64,000 nucleotides of DNA, taken from the NCBI RefSeq assembly GCF_042453785.1, contig NC_091664.1:5568501-5632500 (forward strand). The letters are read 5' to 3'. Both the position numbers and the translations under genes were made by a program. This DNA is from Malus domestica. Lineage: Eukaryota; Streptophyta; Magnoliopsida; Rosales; Rosaceae. The notes under the pieces are model-generated. The model did no database searches. It saw nothing but the letters and a program-made list of their open reading frames with translations, and was not told where the DNA came from. Of the stretch, positions 53,920 through 64,000 are shown piece after piece. Within the stretch, counting starts at the first letter, position 1. Every line of letters begins with the position of its first letter.

Positions 53920-54409
53920 TGTGGTTGCTGCTGATTCGCGGTGGATATTGTGGTGAGGTCTCACGGTGGTGAGATGAAAAAATGAAAGAGAACCGACATA
54001 GCTTTTTGTGTCGATTCTCACAGATGACGCCAAATGTTGATGCACAAAACCGGAGAGGTCTTGGAACAACGTAAATCCGACCGTGAATCTGCAAGAAAGT
54101 AAATAACACAAGGTGTATCGTGGTTCACCCCAAGGTTTGGGTTACGTCCACACTGATATTGTATTTCTGAGAGGATTGTGAGGGGGAGAGCATCGGTAAT
54201 ATGAGAATGAGGCTTTGAGAGGGTGAGGGGTTTGCTTTGAATATGAGAGACCTGGAGATTGTGAGGGTAATGAGACCCTTTTATATAATAAGGGCTCCTC
54301 CCCATTTTACATATTTACCCCTTTCTTTATTACATAATTACATTTTAGTCCTCCGAGTATTTATACGAGATCTAAATACAGAGGCTCTAAGTATGGTACA
54401 AGCAAAGAC

Positions 54410-54877
54410 TTTTATTTTTGTTTTTATAATGGGAAGAAGAGAGGGATAAAAGTGGGAGTGGAAGGGACGTTTTTGTTTTTTTAATCTCTGTTAATTAATG
54501 AAACTCTTTTTGTCAATCAAAAGAGGGTAAAAAGACTACTTAGTCTTTTATCACACAAAATAAATGATGGGCAATAATATAATTTCATAGGTTCAAATTT
54601 TATTGTTTTTTATTGAAACCTCATCTACAGGTGATGTTAAAATACCTCTAATATTAAAATAAAAAAATTAAAAAAACCTCCCACTCCCCATGTTCTCTCT
54701 CTCCTTCTCTCCTTCTCATTTAAAAAAAAAAATGTATTCATACACACAAAATGTATAGGCAAATGCTAGTATTAGATATCTTAACATCAATTGTAGGCAA
54801 GAGTTTAATAAAAAACAGTAAAAATTTGGATCTTTGAAATTATATTATTGTCCTTTTTTTGTGTGATAAAAAACTAA
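54410..54877. other. AT-rich non-coding DNA
   Basis: No feature seen apart from low-complexity A and T runs. Confidence 0.5.
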
Positions 54878-55467
54878 GGGCTTGTTTGGTATCCTATTTG
54901 AAAATTTTTATAATTTTTCAAAACATTTCTTAAAATTTTTTCTTGTAAACAATTTTCTTTAAGACTAAAAAATTTGTTTGGTATGCGATTTAAAATTTTA
55001 AAATTTTACAACTTAAACTGAACAAAAAGATCCATAAAAAGGGGGTCGAGAGAGAAAGATGAGAGATGAGGAAAGAAAGTAAGATAATTGGAGGGAAGAG
55101 AAAGAAGTGAGAAGATCGAAGGAGATAGAGAGAAATAGGAGTGAGAGAAAGAACCGAGAGAATGAAGAGAGCATATTGAAGAAGAGACGAAAAAGGTAAT
55201 AAAAAAAAGAAGGGGGCGAGAGAAAGAAGAAAAAAGAGATAGATTTGGAGTGAGAGGGGAGGAGGGAGAGAAAAGAAATGAGTGAGTTTAAGTTTAAAAA
55301 CTTTAAAAACTCACTTTTTATGTTTTTAGATAATAGACTATATTTTTGAGTTAGTCTTGAGTTCAATTTTTGAAAATAGTCTTACCAAACAAGTTTTTAA
55401 AGCTTAAAACTTGAAAATTATTTTTGAGTTTAAAAAGTTGGATTAAATTAGAGTATCAAACATGTTC
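54878..55467. mobile_element. Harbinger-type MITE (590 bp)
   Basis: The left end GGGCTTGTTTGGTATCC and right end complement GAACATGTTTGATACTC are flanked by TAA (54875-54877 and 55468-55470). The interior is GA-rich on the plus strand. Same family as 60856-61776. Confidence 0.8.
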
Positions 55468-55940
55468 TAAATAATCTTTCCATTCGTTTTTTAGTTGATA
55501 AAGAAAATTTAATAGGTAGTTTAGATTAACAAAATTCTATTAATTAATTGTTTTCCATTAATTCTCTCCTAATCTCTCTTTCTTCTCCATTCGTCCGCCT
55601 CTAATATTTTCTTTGGTTTAACCGCACGTCGTCATCTGAGTTCCGGCGTTTTCAGGGAAATAAGTACCAAAAGGCGCCGCACCCCACCACCTCCAAACCC
55701 AGCTCTCTCTCTCACAGTGAGTTTAACTTCTTTTTCTTCCGTTTGTTTTTTTTCTCTTTTTTTTTTTTTACAAAATTAATGGTATTATTTATGAACCTGA
55801 AAAGTACAGTAAAGTTAGTATTTGCATTGTTTGGTAATTTGAATTCGTTGCACCGTGAAAGTCTGTAGAACCAAATACTCAACTGCTACATATGAAGGGA
55901 AACAGTGCAAAAAGGTTTCCAGTGGGAATTGATCTTGCAG
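55468..55940 (+). other. 5' flank of the SAS10 relic
   Basis: Contains CT-rich text and a possible untranslated first exon around 55630-55725. The N-terminal coding exons expected for SAS10/UTP3 are not found here. Confidence 0.4.
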
Positions 55941-58900
55941 ATGGCACGGGTACAGCTTATTAGGAGGTGAAGAAAGATTTGAGTGCCTTGTCAAAGGATG
56001 AGCAAATGGATGTTTTATATAAGTAAGGTTTTTCATTTATATATATTTAAAAAAAAAATTAAAGTATAAGTGCGACCTTCTAAGTATATAAGTAAATTTT
56101 TTCATCTCTATAATTTCTTTTTAAATTAAAGTTTTGAGTGCTATGCAGTTTGATATTTTAAATGTGCTATGCAGTTTTTTCTATGTCATATTATTTCTGT
56201 GCTCTGCGGTTTTTTCCATTTCATATTATTTTTTTTCCAGTTGGATAATGAGAAGTTCAGATTTTCCTGTGCCTTGTCTCTCATTCAAATTTGCACATCT
56301 TTTTGTTTTGTATTTATTTTAGTTCTACTTTGGCACTTTGCCTCTTCTTTTGTACCCTGCTTAGTCAATGCTTTTTCCCTCCAGTTCTGCACCAGAATTA
56401 GTTGGGTTGTTGTCAGAGCTATATGATGCACATGAAGAGCTTGAAGGAAAAGTGAATCCACTTCTGGGCAAGGTATTGTTCTTTTTGTTTTGTTTTTTTT
56501 TCAAAATCTACGTATATATCGTCAAATTTGTAGTGTTATCCCAATTTTCTTTTGAATGCACTCTTAAGTGTCACTGCAAAACACTTTTCTTGGCATTTTG
56601 GTATGGAGGTTTATTTTTATTACAAAAAATGAAGGGTTTAGTAGGAAGAGCAAAGAGGCAATTTTTTTTCGGGATAATGTTGCGTCTTGTTTATTATGAT
56701 GTTGAAGCTAAAGCCTTTATGGTGTCATTCTTATGGATTTACCCCACTCTGAAGTTTCCTTTGCTCCTCCTTTTTGTTTTCTGGATAAGGTCTCCTTTCT
56801 ACATTTTTTTGTTTTTTGTTTTTTTTTATTTGTTTCCTTGACAAGGTCTCCTTTTTTTCTCTTAGGCTTTGCAATGTCGATACTTTTCCCTGTTCTATTA
56901 TTTGTTTGTTTTATACATGCATTCATGGGTTTCACTGCTTATAGTTATAATAAAATAAATCGTGCCTGGAGATGGGATGTTCATGTCTGCATCCGGAATC
57001 TGTTTTATATATTACACCCAAATCATTTTTAGCATTCCTCCTTTAATCTGTTTTATATATTACACCTAAATCATTTTTGGCCCCAAAATAATGTGACTAA
57101 AAGAAGTGACGGTAGCGTTTCTATTTCCTTTTGCATATATTTCCTGCAACTTCAAAATAATTTCTAACCTACGCCAAGATGAAACTTAAGGCGGCAAATT
57201 TGGAATAACAAAACTAGATAGGGAATGTCTCACAGGTTCTCTAAGTTGTACCCTTTTCAAAGCATATGCTGATTTTAAGGACTCATGTTTATTTGTCTTC
57301 AGCATGAATGCCTGCAGATGTAGTGGTATGATGATCAGTCCCTTTAAGGAGTTAATGTGTTGGGAATTGGGATAAATTCATAATCACCCATGTATTTGGT
57401 TCCTTCTGGCTGTAAAGATGCTCTTATGATTCTAAACTTCAATATCTGTACATCTAAATTTCTGGGTCTAGTTTCTTTAGGTTTCTTCTTATTGTCTAAT
57501 TTTGTATGATTTTTCCCCTGGTTACATGAAAATGTTTTTAATACATTTGCTCGATCGTGTGTTAAGTTTTATTGAAATTTTCGTGTTTTCTGAAGGTTAA
57601 AAAAGGGGAGGCCATGTTGGAAGGAGGGATGCGCTATTTAGAAGTTAATCAGCTTCTTCTGCTTTCTTACTGCCAAGCAATAACATTCTACCTTCTTCTC
57701 AAGTCTGAAGGACAACCAGTTTGTGACCATCTGGTACTTGCTCGCCTCATAGAGATCAAGATTTTGTTGGATAAGGTCATCTTTTTTCCTCTAACTCACT
57801 CGCTAAAGCATCTTGAACTTGCCGGCCTTACACAGATCTATAAGTTGGTTACGGTCTCCATAAAGATTTTAATTTGAAAAAGTAAATAATATTCAGATAT
57901 GTGCGTACAAATTGCATATACATTTGATGCAGTGCTTTTGCTCCCATCTCTCTGAGTTATATTTTATTACATGTTTTCTTTTTAAAAAATGGATATGGGT
58001 GATCATCATTGAATAATGAGAATGTGTCCCTTCTCTCGATAGTAAGCAACTCTCCTTTTGATACTTATAAATTTAGTCAGATTGTCTGCCTCTCCTCGAA
58101 TTGCTCTCCTAAACTTTTGTCCCAATTAATTAAGGATTTTTAATTGTTATCTTCAAATTTATGCTTCATTGGCTTCGATGGAACTATGTCATATTTAATT
58201 TGCAATTTAAAGGTCTCGTTTGAGATCAGGATGACTATTGCAACTTAGTGTTGGTATTGTTTATAACTGGAACTGGTGTGGGGCAAAAGGAAAATTACAA
58301 ACCACTTGAGTCGATATTCAGCTTGTTTCATAATGGTCCCTGCAAAGTGCAGATTAACAATTACGTATGGAAGTATAGAGTTTGGTTTCCTTTTGCTCTT
58401 ATTATAGTAATGGTTTGTATGACGATATGTGGTTTCGTTGTTCCAAAGATATGGCTAATGTGGGTTTCCCTTTACAGATGAAGCAACTTGATGGCAATCT
58501 ACCATCTGATTTTGAGGAAATTTTAAACAAATATAATTGGGTGGCAGCAGTGGCAAACTCAGGTAAAGAGACTTCGATTGACGCATCTGATTCTTTTTCT
58601 AAAGAATATGGACCCCAACCTGCCTTGGTTGAGGGAGAAGCAGCAGCTGTGGTAGTTACTTCTTTAATCTCTGTCTTTGAGCAGTATACATTGTATTGTT
58701 TTAAGCAATGATATCTTAAGAGATTCATACTTTAATTCACTGCAGTTGCATGACATTGCTAAGGTAGAAATAGCGGAGTCTCTGAAGAATAATGAAAACC
58801 AGGTGGGAAAACGCAAATTTCAGGTAAATACATGGCATATTTGTTAACGAGTATCTGATTCTGTTCTCTTTCCTAAATTTTGTAATTCCTTTCTCTTTGT

Positions 58901-59875
58901 GGCTGCAAGAAGATTATCATTTTGTTTTATGCTTACCTCTTAGTATGTGGCAGAATGATGAGGTTGGTGTAGAGAGCATGAAAATTTTGAAAGTAAGAGC
59001 TGCCCTTGAGGAAAAGTTGAAGGAGAAAGGTGTCTTCAGTTCCATTGCTCCGAAAATTGATAAACCCAGGAAACTTCTGAAGCCATTGAATGGGTACCAC
59101 TTTGCTCCCATACTTTATAGTATGTTTTTGTTCCTATATTGTGAGTACTAAGTTAACTCAACCAATCTGCGAGTAAACAGGAAGCTTGACTCATATGATG
59201 ATTTTGATGATGACACTGTAAATATTGAGGGTGGCGTCCATGGATTGAACAACGGCCGTGCAAGTAAACTCTCCCAACTTGCTGCTAATCCGATTAAGTC
59301 GAAGGTATTGACCTCGTCACTGCTGCCTTCCAATCAATCCTTGTTTTTAACTTATTTCCTAGGAATGAAACATATTGAACTTTATAATATTTATGTCTTC
59401 ATTTTTCCTTAAGAGATTCAAACAGGAAATAAACCTCTGCATTTCCTTCCATTAACACATACAATGTAACACCTAAGGGGTATCCATTGGCCATCATGCT
59501 CATCTAATTGGCAGTATAATATTTACCATTGTTTGTTGGCTCACCATATTGTTTTCTTCCTCCACATCTACACCAGATGGAGAAGAACAGGGGGGGGACT
59601 TACTCGTGCACACAAGAAGCTGATCAAGAATCCAAGAAAGAAGTATATGGTATTTTGATCAAATAATCGAACATGTGTAATGTTGCAGCCTGTTAAATGA
59701 CTGCTCTGTTGTTAAACTCATCTCCTTCTCTGTGCGTGCACAGTTGAAGCACCAGAAGGCAGTGAAGAATAGAAAAGGACAGGTGCGGGAGGTGAGGAAG
59801 CCCTTAGGTCCGTATGGTGGAGAGGCCACTGGAATCAATGCCGGAATCAGTCGGAGCACCAGGTTCAAGAACTAA
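55941..59875 (+). pseudogene. UTP3: SAS10/UTP3 gene copy, 5'-truncated with a nonsense codon
   Basis: Exons: 55941-56022, 56385-56472, 57596-57775, 58478-58651, 58746-58823, 58954-59093, 59181-59304, 59577-59642, 59744-59875, all in phase. UTP3/SAS10 is a nucleolar small-subunit processome protein needed for 18S rRNA maturation. Seen: EVKKDLSALSKDEQMDVLY, APELVGLLSEL, and YLEVNQLLLLSYCQAITFYL (the Sas10/Utp3/C1D domain). The C-terminal motif [14 protein letters not shown], followed by SRSTRFKN and a stop, is also present. The acidic N-terminal part of about 200 residues is absent. TAG (55961-55963) replaces a Glu codon in exon 1, and much of the usual central region is missing. Retained introns mean a DNA duplicate. 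A shorter protein starting at MDVLY (56008) cannot be excluded. Confidence 0.85.
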
Positions 59876-60855
59876 ATGTTGCTCTTGATTTCGTCGTTGT
59901 GTCCCAATTTTGATAGTGAGAATTTTTTTGTTTAAGCGAGATAATTTTGTGATTAAATTAAATGACGTAGCGAAATGTACTTGTACACAATGCCTGCATT
60001 ATATAAGAAGTTCGTTTGGCATTGCATGAAGGCGCAAGGAGGGAAAAGGTGAGGAGCGAACCTGCACCAAGGTGCATGCCTCAATTTTATTTAATCCATT
60101 GAGATTTGAGATTGAGGAGTAGAAACCAAGTCTTTGTTGAGAATGGCTGGGAACCCCCGCCAAGTCATTAGTTCCCAAGTCCCTCTCCGAGTGGACTCAA
60201 GACGAGTCCAATGCCAGGCGCTGCAACGCAAGTGCCTTGCCTGTACGCCATTTTTGTATCCATAAGGTCATCTCCAAAGAAAAGGGCTAAAGGTTGTAAA
60301 AAAATGGCTTAATTTGTCTAAAAACTTATTTTCAACCGATAGCTGGGCTATAATTTTATAGAGCCTACCAAGTCATTATTTGGCCAAATGGGCATTAGGT
60401 TGACCAAATCTAACCCTCCTCGTAGCCCCTTTTTTGAAACTCAGCTTCTCATCTATAATCATTGAATCAAATTCAATGACTATATTTGTAAACATTTAGC
60501 GATAATTTAACTAAATTAACCAATAAATTTAAAGTATAAACTTAAAACTAACAACTTATTGAGAGGGTTATGTTTAGTTTCTTCAGTTGAAGATGGTATA
60601 TGGGTATTTCATCACCTTATTCATTTAACTAGTGATATTGGGTCTTATTCTAACACTAGAACTTAAGGCATTGTATGTGTTGAGGGGAGGGTTGTCTTAA
60701 GTGTTGTTCTAGGCTATCATGGGCAAAATACTAGTTTGACGATCAAATCTTTATGTGCAATTCACCTCACACCACATCCCAATTGATTTGCTTATAAGTT
60801 TCTCTGTGTACTAGTTTTGCTTACTCTTCTTTATTAATATTGTTTAAGAATGTAA
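59876..60855. other. Downstream non-coding DNA
   Basis: The first about 130 bases are probably the 3' untranslated region of the SAS10 copy. 60265-60420 has the look of a common Rosaceae interspersed repeat (TCATCTCCAAAG...), but I cannot define its ends. Confidence 0.4.
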
Positions 60856-61776
60856 GGGCTTGTTTGGTATTCAACTTGAATCCAAATTTTTAGACTCAAA
60901 AACACTTTTTAAGTTTTACAACTTGAATACTTATTTGGTATGACTTTTCCAAAAACTGAATTTAAAACTAACTTAAAAATTAGATTACTTCTAAAAACAC
61001 AAAAAATGAGTTGTTAGAGTTTTTAAACTTGAAACCCACTACTTTTTCTCTCTTCTCCTCACTTCTGATTTTTCTCTCTATCCTATCGTACTCTTTCCTC
61101 CCCTCCAAATTTCTCAGCTATTTCTCTCTCCTCTCTGTCTCCTCTCTTTTGATATTTTACTCTCATATCTCTCTCTCTCTTGTCCCCTCGTCCTCCGAAT
61201 CAATCTCTCCTCTCTGCTCTTTCTCTCTCCTCTCTTTTTCCATCCTCCCCTAGAGACTCTCTCCTACTTCTCTCCTCCCCTCCTCCTCCCCAAATCTCTC
61301 TCCTATCTCTCTCTCCTCTTTCTTTGTTCTTTCTCTCTCATCTCTCTCATTCTCTTTAACGGATTTGGATCCTATCCGGATCCAAATTGTGGGATCTTAG
61401 AAATCCTCACATTTTAGCTATTCATCGTGCATCGTACGGTAAAAAATCATTTGACTTTTTTTATTTAAAATTAAACACAAATAGTACTTGACGAAAACTG
61501 GCCGCATAATGTATGATGAACGGCTAGGATGTGGGAATCTCTAAGATCCCAACAAAATGAATCCGGAGAGGATCCTCTTCCCTTTTTAACCTGACCTTCC
61601 AATTGAATTGTTGTAGGACGTTTTTCTTTTTCTTTTTAGTTATTAAAATTTAAAAATTATTTTGAATCACATACCAAATAAGTTTTTTTATCTTAAACAA
61701 AATTGTTATTAAAACATGTTCTTAAGAAATGTTTTGAGAAATTATGAAATTTTTTAATACGATACCAAACAGGCCC
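60856..61776. mobile_element. Harbinger-type MITE interrupted by another MITE (921 bp)
   Basis: Ends GGGCTTGTTTGGTATTC and, as complement, GGGCCTGTTTGGTATCG, flanked by TAA (60853-60855 and 61777-61779). A long CT-rich interior; a Mutator-like MITE is nested at 61361-61581. Confidence 0.82.
61361..61581. mobile_element. Mutator-like MITE nested in a Harbinger MITE (221 bp)
   Basis: Inverted ends GGATTTGGATCC and GGAAGAGGATCC (complement), with longer inner similarity (TCCGGAT, GGGATCTTAGA). A 9-bp target duplication differs by one base (CTCTTTAAC at 61352-61360, CTTTTTAAC at 61582-61590). Confidence 0.82.
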
Positions 61777-61779
61777 TAA

Positions 61780-62094
61780 AAATCTCACATCACAATATTG
61801 GCTAAATGAAATGACTTATATTAAGCAGTTTCACTATGCTTGTGTTGAAACTTTTTTTGTGATAAAACCCTAGTTGTTGGCGAGGTGCAAGTTGATAGAT
61901 TATGTAAGCTTAGGGTTGAATTTTGATTCGTCTCTTTAAAATTTTAACACTATATGAGTGGGTTGATTAACTGGCCCTAAATTAGTTCTTTATCTTGCCT
62001 TGCCCGAATTACCCCACTTATTACCTTGCTTTTTTTTTTTCGGTCGGACTTTTTACCTTGCTTTGTTTCTACATTTGAATAACCGATACAACAA
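61780..62094. other. AT-rich non-coding DNA
   Basis: No feature recognised. Confidence 0.5.
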
Positions 62095-62102
62095 TACATT
62101 TA

Positions 62103-62271
62103 GGGGTGTGCTATCCATACATCACTTTTTACTTCTTACACACCACTTTTTACTTCTCACACACCCCTTGTTGATTTTTGACCTTTGATCTTCTTTAATT
62201 CATCTGATCCGATGATCGAAAATTAAAAAAGTGTGTAAGAAGTAAAAAGGAGTGTGTGAATATCACACCCC
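62103..62271. mobile_element. hAT-type MITE (169 bp)
   Basis: Inverted repeats GGGGTGTGCTAT... and GGGGTGTGATAT... (complement), with shared TTTTTACTTCTTACACAC. An exact 8-bp target duplication TACATTTA occurs at 62095-62102 and 62272-62279, the size expected of hAT elements. Confidence 0.85.
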
Positions 62272-62279
62272 TACATTTA

Positions 62280-63100
62280 TTCTACGAGGAGAAATTTGAG
62301 CTAAGCGAGGAGAAATTTGAGCTAAGCGTAGGAGTGCAAATGAATGTGGTCAAAGTACAATGTCTAGATGTCAAACAAAACTCATAAGAATATGGTTTTG
62401 TAAAATATTAAAAAAAAATATATATATATATATATATTTCTTTTTAATGAATACTATTTTTTAAGACTTCCCGACAAATTAAAGCATCACTAATAATCTT
62501 GCTTGCAATCTTGTAATGGGAGAAAAGATAGGTGCATAAAATTTCTTATAAGATCTTAATCAAAGATCACACTCTCTTTTTTAATATTGATTGATAGGTA
62601 TGTTTTTCCTGTTTGAGTAAGAAAATGAAAGCGGTGAACTGGCTTGGTATATAAATGCTTTTTTTTTAACCTACTTTGCTTCGGATTCAAATATTCTCTT
62701 CTTTTCATAGGTTAGATAAATTTAGCGTAGATTATTAATTGTTTGTAGAAACACAAAAAACAAAAACAAAAAAAAAAAGAATGAATGGGTGGCTTAGGTT
62801 GTTGGGTTGGGGAAAAGCTTGTACCGCCCTTTGACAATGATTTTGCACCATCAGCAAGCATTTTCAACTCAGCAACAGAAAAGAGATGTTGACCCTATCA
62901 ACCTTTTGACATTGTTAACCAACCCCATTAAATTATGGGAATTCTTGTTCCTTCTCTGGTTTTATTTTTTTTATTTTTTTTATTTTTATTTTTTCTAAAT
63001 TAATTATTTCCAATAAAAAAATTGGGAATTGGCTCGTGAAGGCTTTGGCACTAATCAAATGCAAAATGAAGTTTTTAATATATTTTTTTTAATTTGAAAG
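62280..63100. other. AT-rich non-coding DNA with small repeats
   Basis: A tandem pair of GAGGAGAAATTTGAGCTAAGC at about 62285-62327 and a (TA)n run at about 62419-62440. No gene seen. Confidence 0.5.
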
Positions 63101-63108
63101 GGTACCAT

Positions 63109-63536
63109 CGGGGCCGGCCCTGAGTATTGAGGGGCCCTGTATAAAACTTAGGTGGAGGTCCTTCATTTTTTTTAATGTTATATTTCTTTATTATTATTAT
63201 TTTTTCATTTATAAAACTAAAATATTACAAGTTACTGCAACAAAAATAAGTTGTTTGATCAGCCATGTGTTTTTCCTTACCTTCAAAGGTCTTGAGTTCG
63301 ATACAAATTTGCAAAAGCTTAAAATATAACAAAACAATATCATTGGGATTCGAACCTAGCACATGGGCTATAAGAAAAAAGAGATAAACCACTTGCGCTA
63401 GAACCACAAATAAGATTGTCTTTTACATCTAATTATTTTATATGCATCTATATACATGTAATGAAAATTTAGGGGCCTTTCCGAATCGGGGGCCCTGTGC
63501 GATGGCACCTGTTGCACACCCTCAGGGCCGGCTCTG
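63109..63536. mobile_element. hAT-type non-autonomous element with GC-rich ends (428 bp)
   Basis: Ends CGGGGCCGGCCCTGAG and, as complement, CAGAGCCGGCCCTGAG, flanked by an exact 8-bp duplication GGTACCAT (63101-63108 and 63537-63544). The interior holds a tRNA-like patch on the minus strand at about 63350-63410, with box-A-like TAGCGCAAGTGG and box-B-like GGTTCGAATCC. Confidence 0.8.
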
Positions 63537-63544
63537 GGTACCAT

Positions 63545-64000
63545 GTAGCGTCCAGTCATTGTCCATAGAGGCATCTTGTCACAGATTAATGGAGTTTCTC
63601 ACCGAAATTTAATGGATGTTTCTCACTTTTCGTATGACACTACGATGAAAAAAATTTGATATATGAAAGTTTGAAAACTGCGATACTTTAGGATAGCAAA
63701 TTGAGAATTACCCAAAAAATGAAACATGGAAAGTGAAACATTTCCTTAAAAAAAAATTGGACTGGAAAGGAGAAATCAATGGTTGACATCAAATGCATAT
63801 AAGTATTGAGCCAGTTCCTAAATTTGCAAGTTGTTTAGACAAAATTAGATGCTCCACTTGTGTTTTGACCAAAATTTTGTGGTTTCTTTGGAGGAATAGG
63901 GTCTTTAAAGTTTCATGAACTGATAGATTTAATAAGAATGCACTTTAAATTGGCACTCAACACAACTAAGCAGCTACTAATTAGGTATCGAACTCAATAC
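63545..64000. other. Non-coding right edge
   Basis: No gene or repeat recognised. Confidence 0.5.

Larger units (their letters stand above)
50325..54404 (-). mobile_element. Complete non-autonomous LTR retrotransposon with captured gene pieces (4.08 kb)
   Basis: LTRs at 50325-50695 (3' in element sense) and 54035-54404 (5') share TG...CA ends and most of their sequence, with scattered differences. The 5-bp target duplication AAGAC is exact (50320-50324 and 54405-54409). A primer site TTTGGCGTCATCTG follows the 5' LTR (54034 downward), and a purine tract ACTTGGGGGACTAC precedes the 3' LTR. The LTR termini closely match those of the Tat element at 9376-9891, suggesting a Tat-type driver. No gag or pol is found. 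Instead the interior holds tandem repeats (50900-51910) and fragments of host genes (52640-53920). Confidence 0.9.

Noticed and set aside
55013..55366. Ser/Leu/Phe-rich minus-strand ORF of 117 codons
   Set aside because: Translation of the GA-rich interior of a MITE.
56368..56841. 157-codon plus-strand ORF
   Set aside because: Only its first part is a SAS10 exon; the rest is T-rich intron after a clear GTATTG donor.
61011..61253. 80-codon Ser/Leu-rich ORF
   Set aside because: CT-rich MITE interior giving repetitive Ser/Leu/Phe.
63350..63410. Possible tRNA gene on the minus strand
   Set aside because: Box A- and B-like motifs are present, but I cannot fold acceptor or anticodon stems; it is part of a transposon.

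Overview
This is a stretch of plant nuclear DNA, most likely from the apple/pear group (Rosaceae, Maleae). That assignment is inference from the style of the genes and repeats; no database search was possible. The DNA is AT-rich, genes have many small GT-AG introns, and transposable elements of nearly every class fill the gaps.

Layout. 1-9891 is the 3' part of a very large Tat/Ogre-type Ty3-gypsy retrotransposon: integrase end, two antisense ORFs (one spliced over four exons), a 3' region with 95-bp and 28-bp tandem arrays, a polypurine tract and a 516-bp LTR. It sits inside the gag of an older Ty1-copia element (9892-11273, minus strand). 11274-14240 holds a VIPP1 exon relic and MITEs. About 14240-22760 is a nearly intact endogenous pararetrovirus (Caulimoviridae, minus strand) with promoter, poly(A) signal, tRNA-Met primer site, small ORFs, a 1531-aa polyprotein and a downstream ORF region. 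A TRIM element follows (22836-23076), then a decayed class IV chitinase pseudogene (23746-24795).

26140-49083 is the gene-rich core. It contains DPH2 (10 exons, 504 aa, minus), a DUF247 gene broken by a frameshift (plus), a plastid-type trigger-factor-domain protein (8 exons with a 14-nt microexon, 211 aa, minus) and an organellar-type 5'-3' exonuclease (15 exons with a 19-nt microexon, 451 aa, minus) whose introns carry a LINE, a MITE and a foldback. For the three intact genes I derived exon borders by eye from splice sites and checked that every junction keeps phase.

50325-54404 is a complete non-autonomous LTR retrotransposon (minus, target duplication AAGAC). It has picked up host gene pieces: KAS II exon 1, an oleosin hairpin start and at least one more. 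55941-59875 is a 5'-truncated SAS10/UTP3 copy with a nonsense codon. The remainder is MITEs (Harbinger-, Mutator- and hAT-like, several with clear target duplications) and simple AT-rich DNA.

The genes do not form a functional cluster. Their roles are separate: diphthamide on eEF2, nascent-chain binding or folding, organelle DNA processing and rRNA processing. The more novel material is in the mobile DNA: the spliced antisense gene in the Tat element, the pararetrovirus of unclear genus, and the gene-capturing LTR element.
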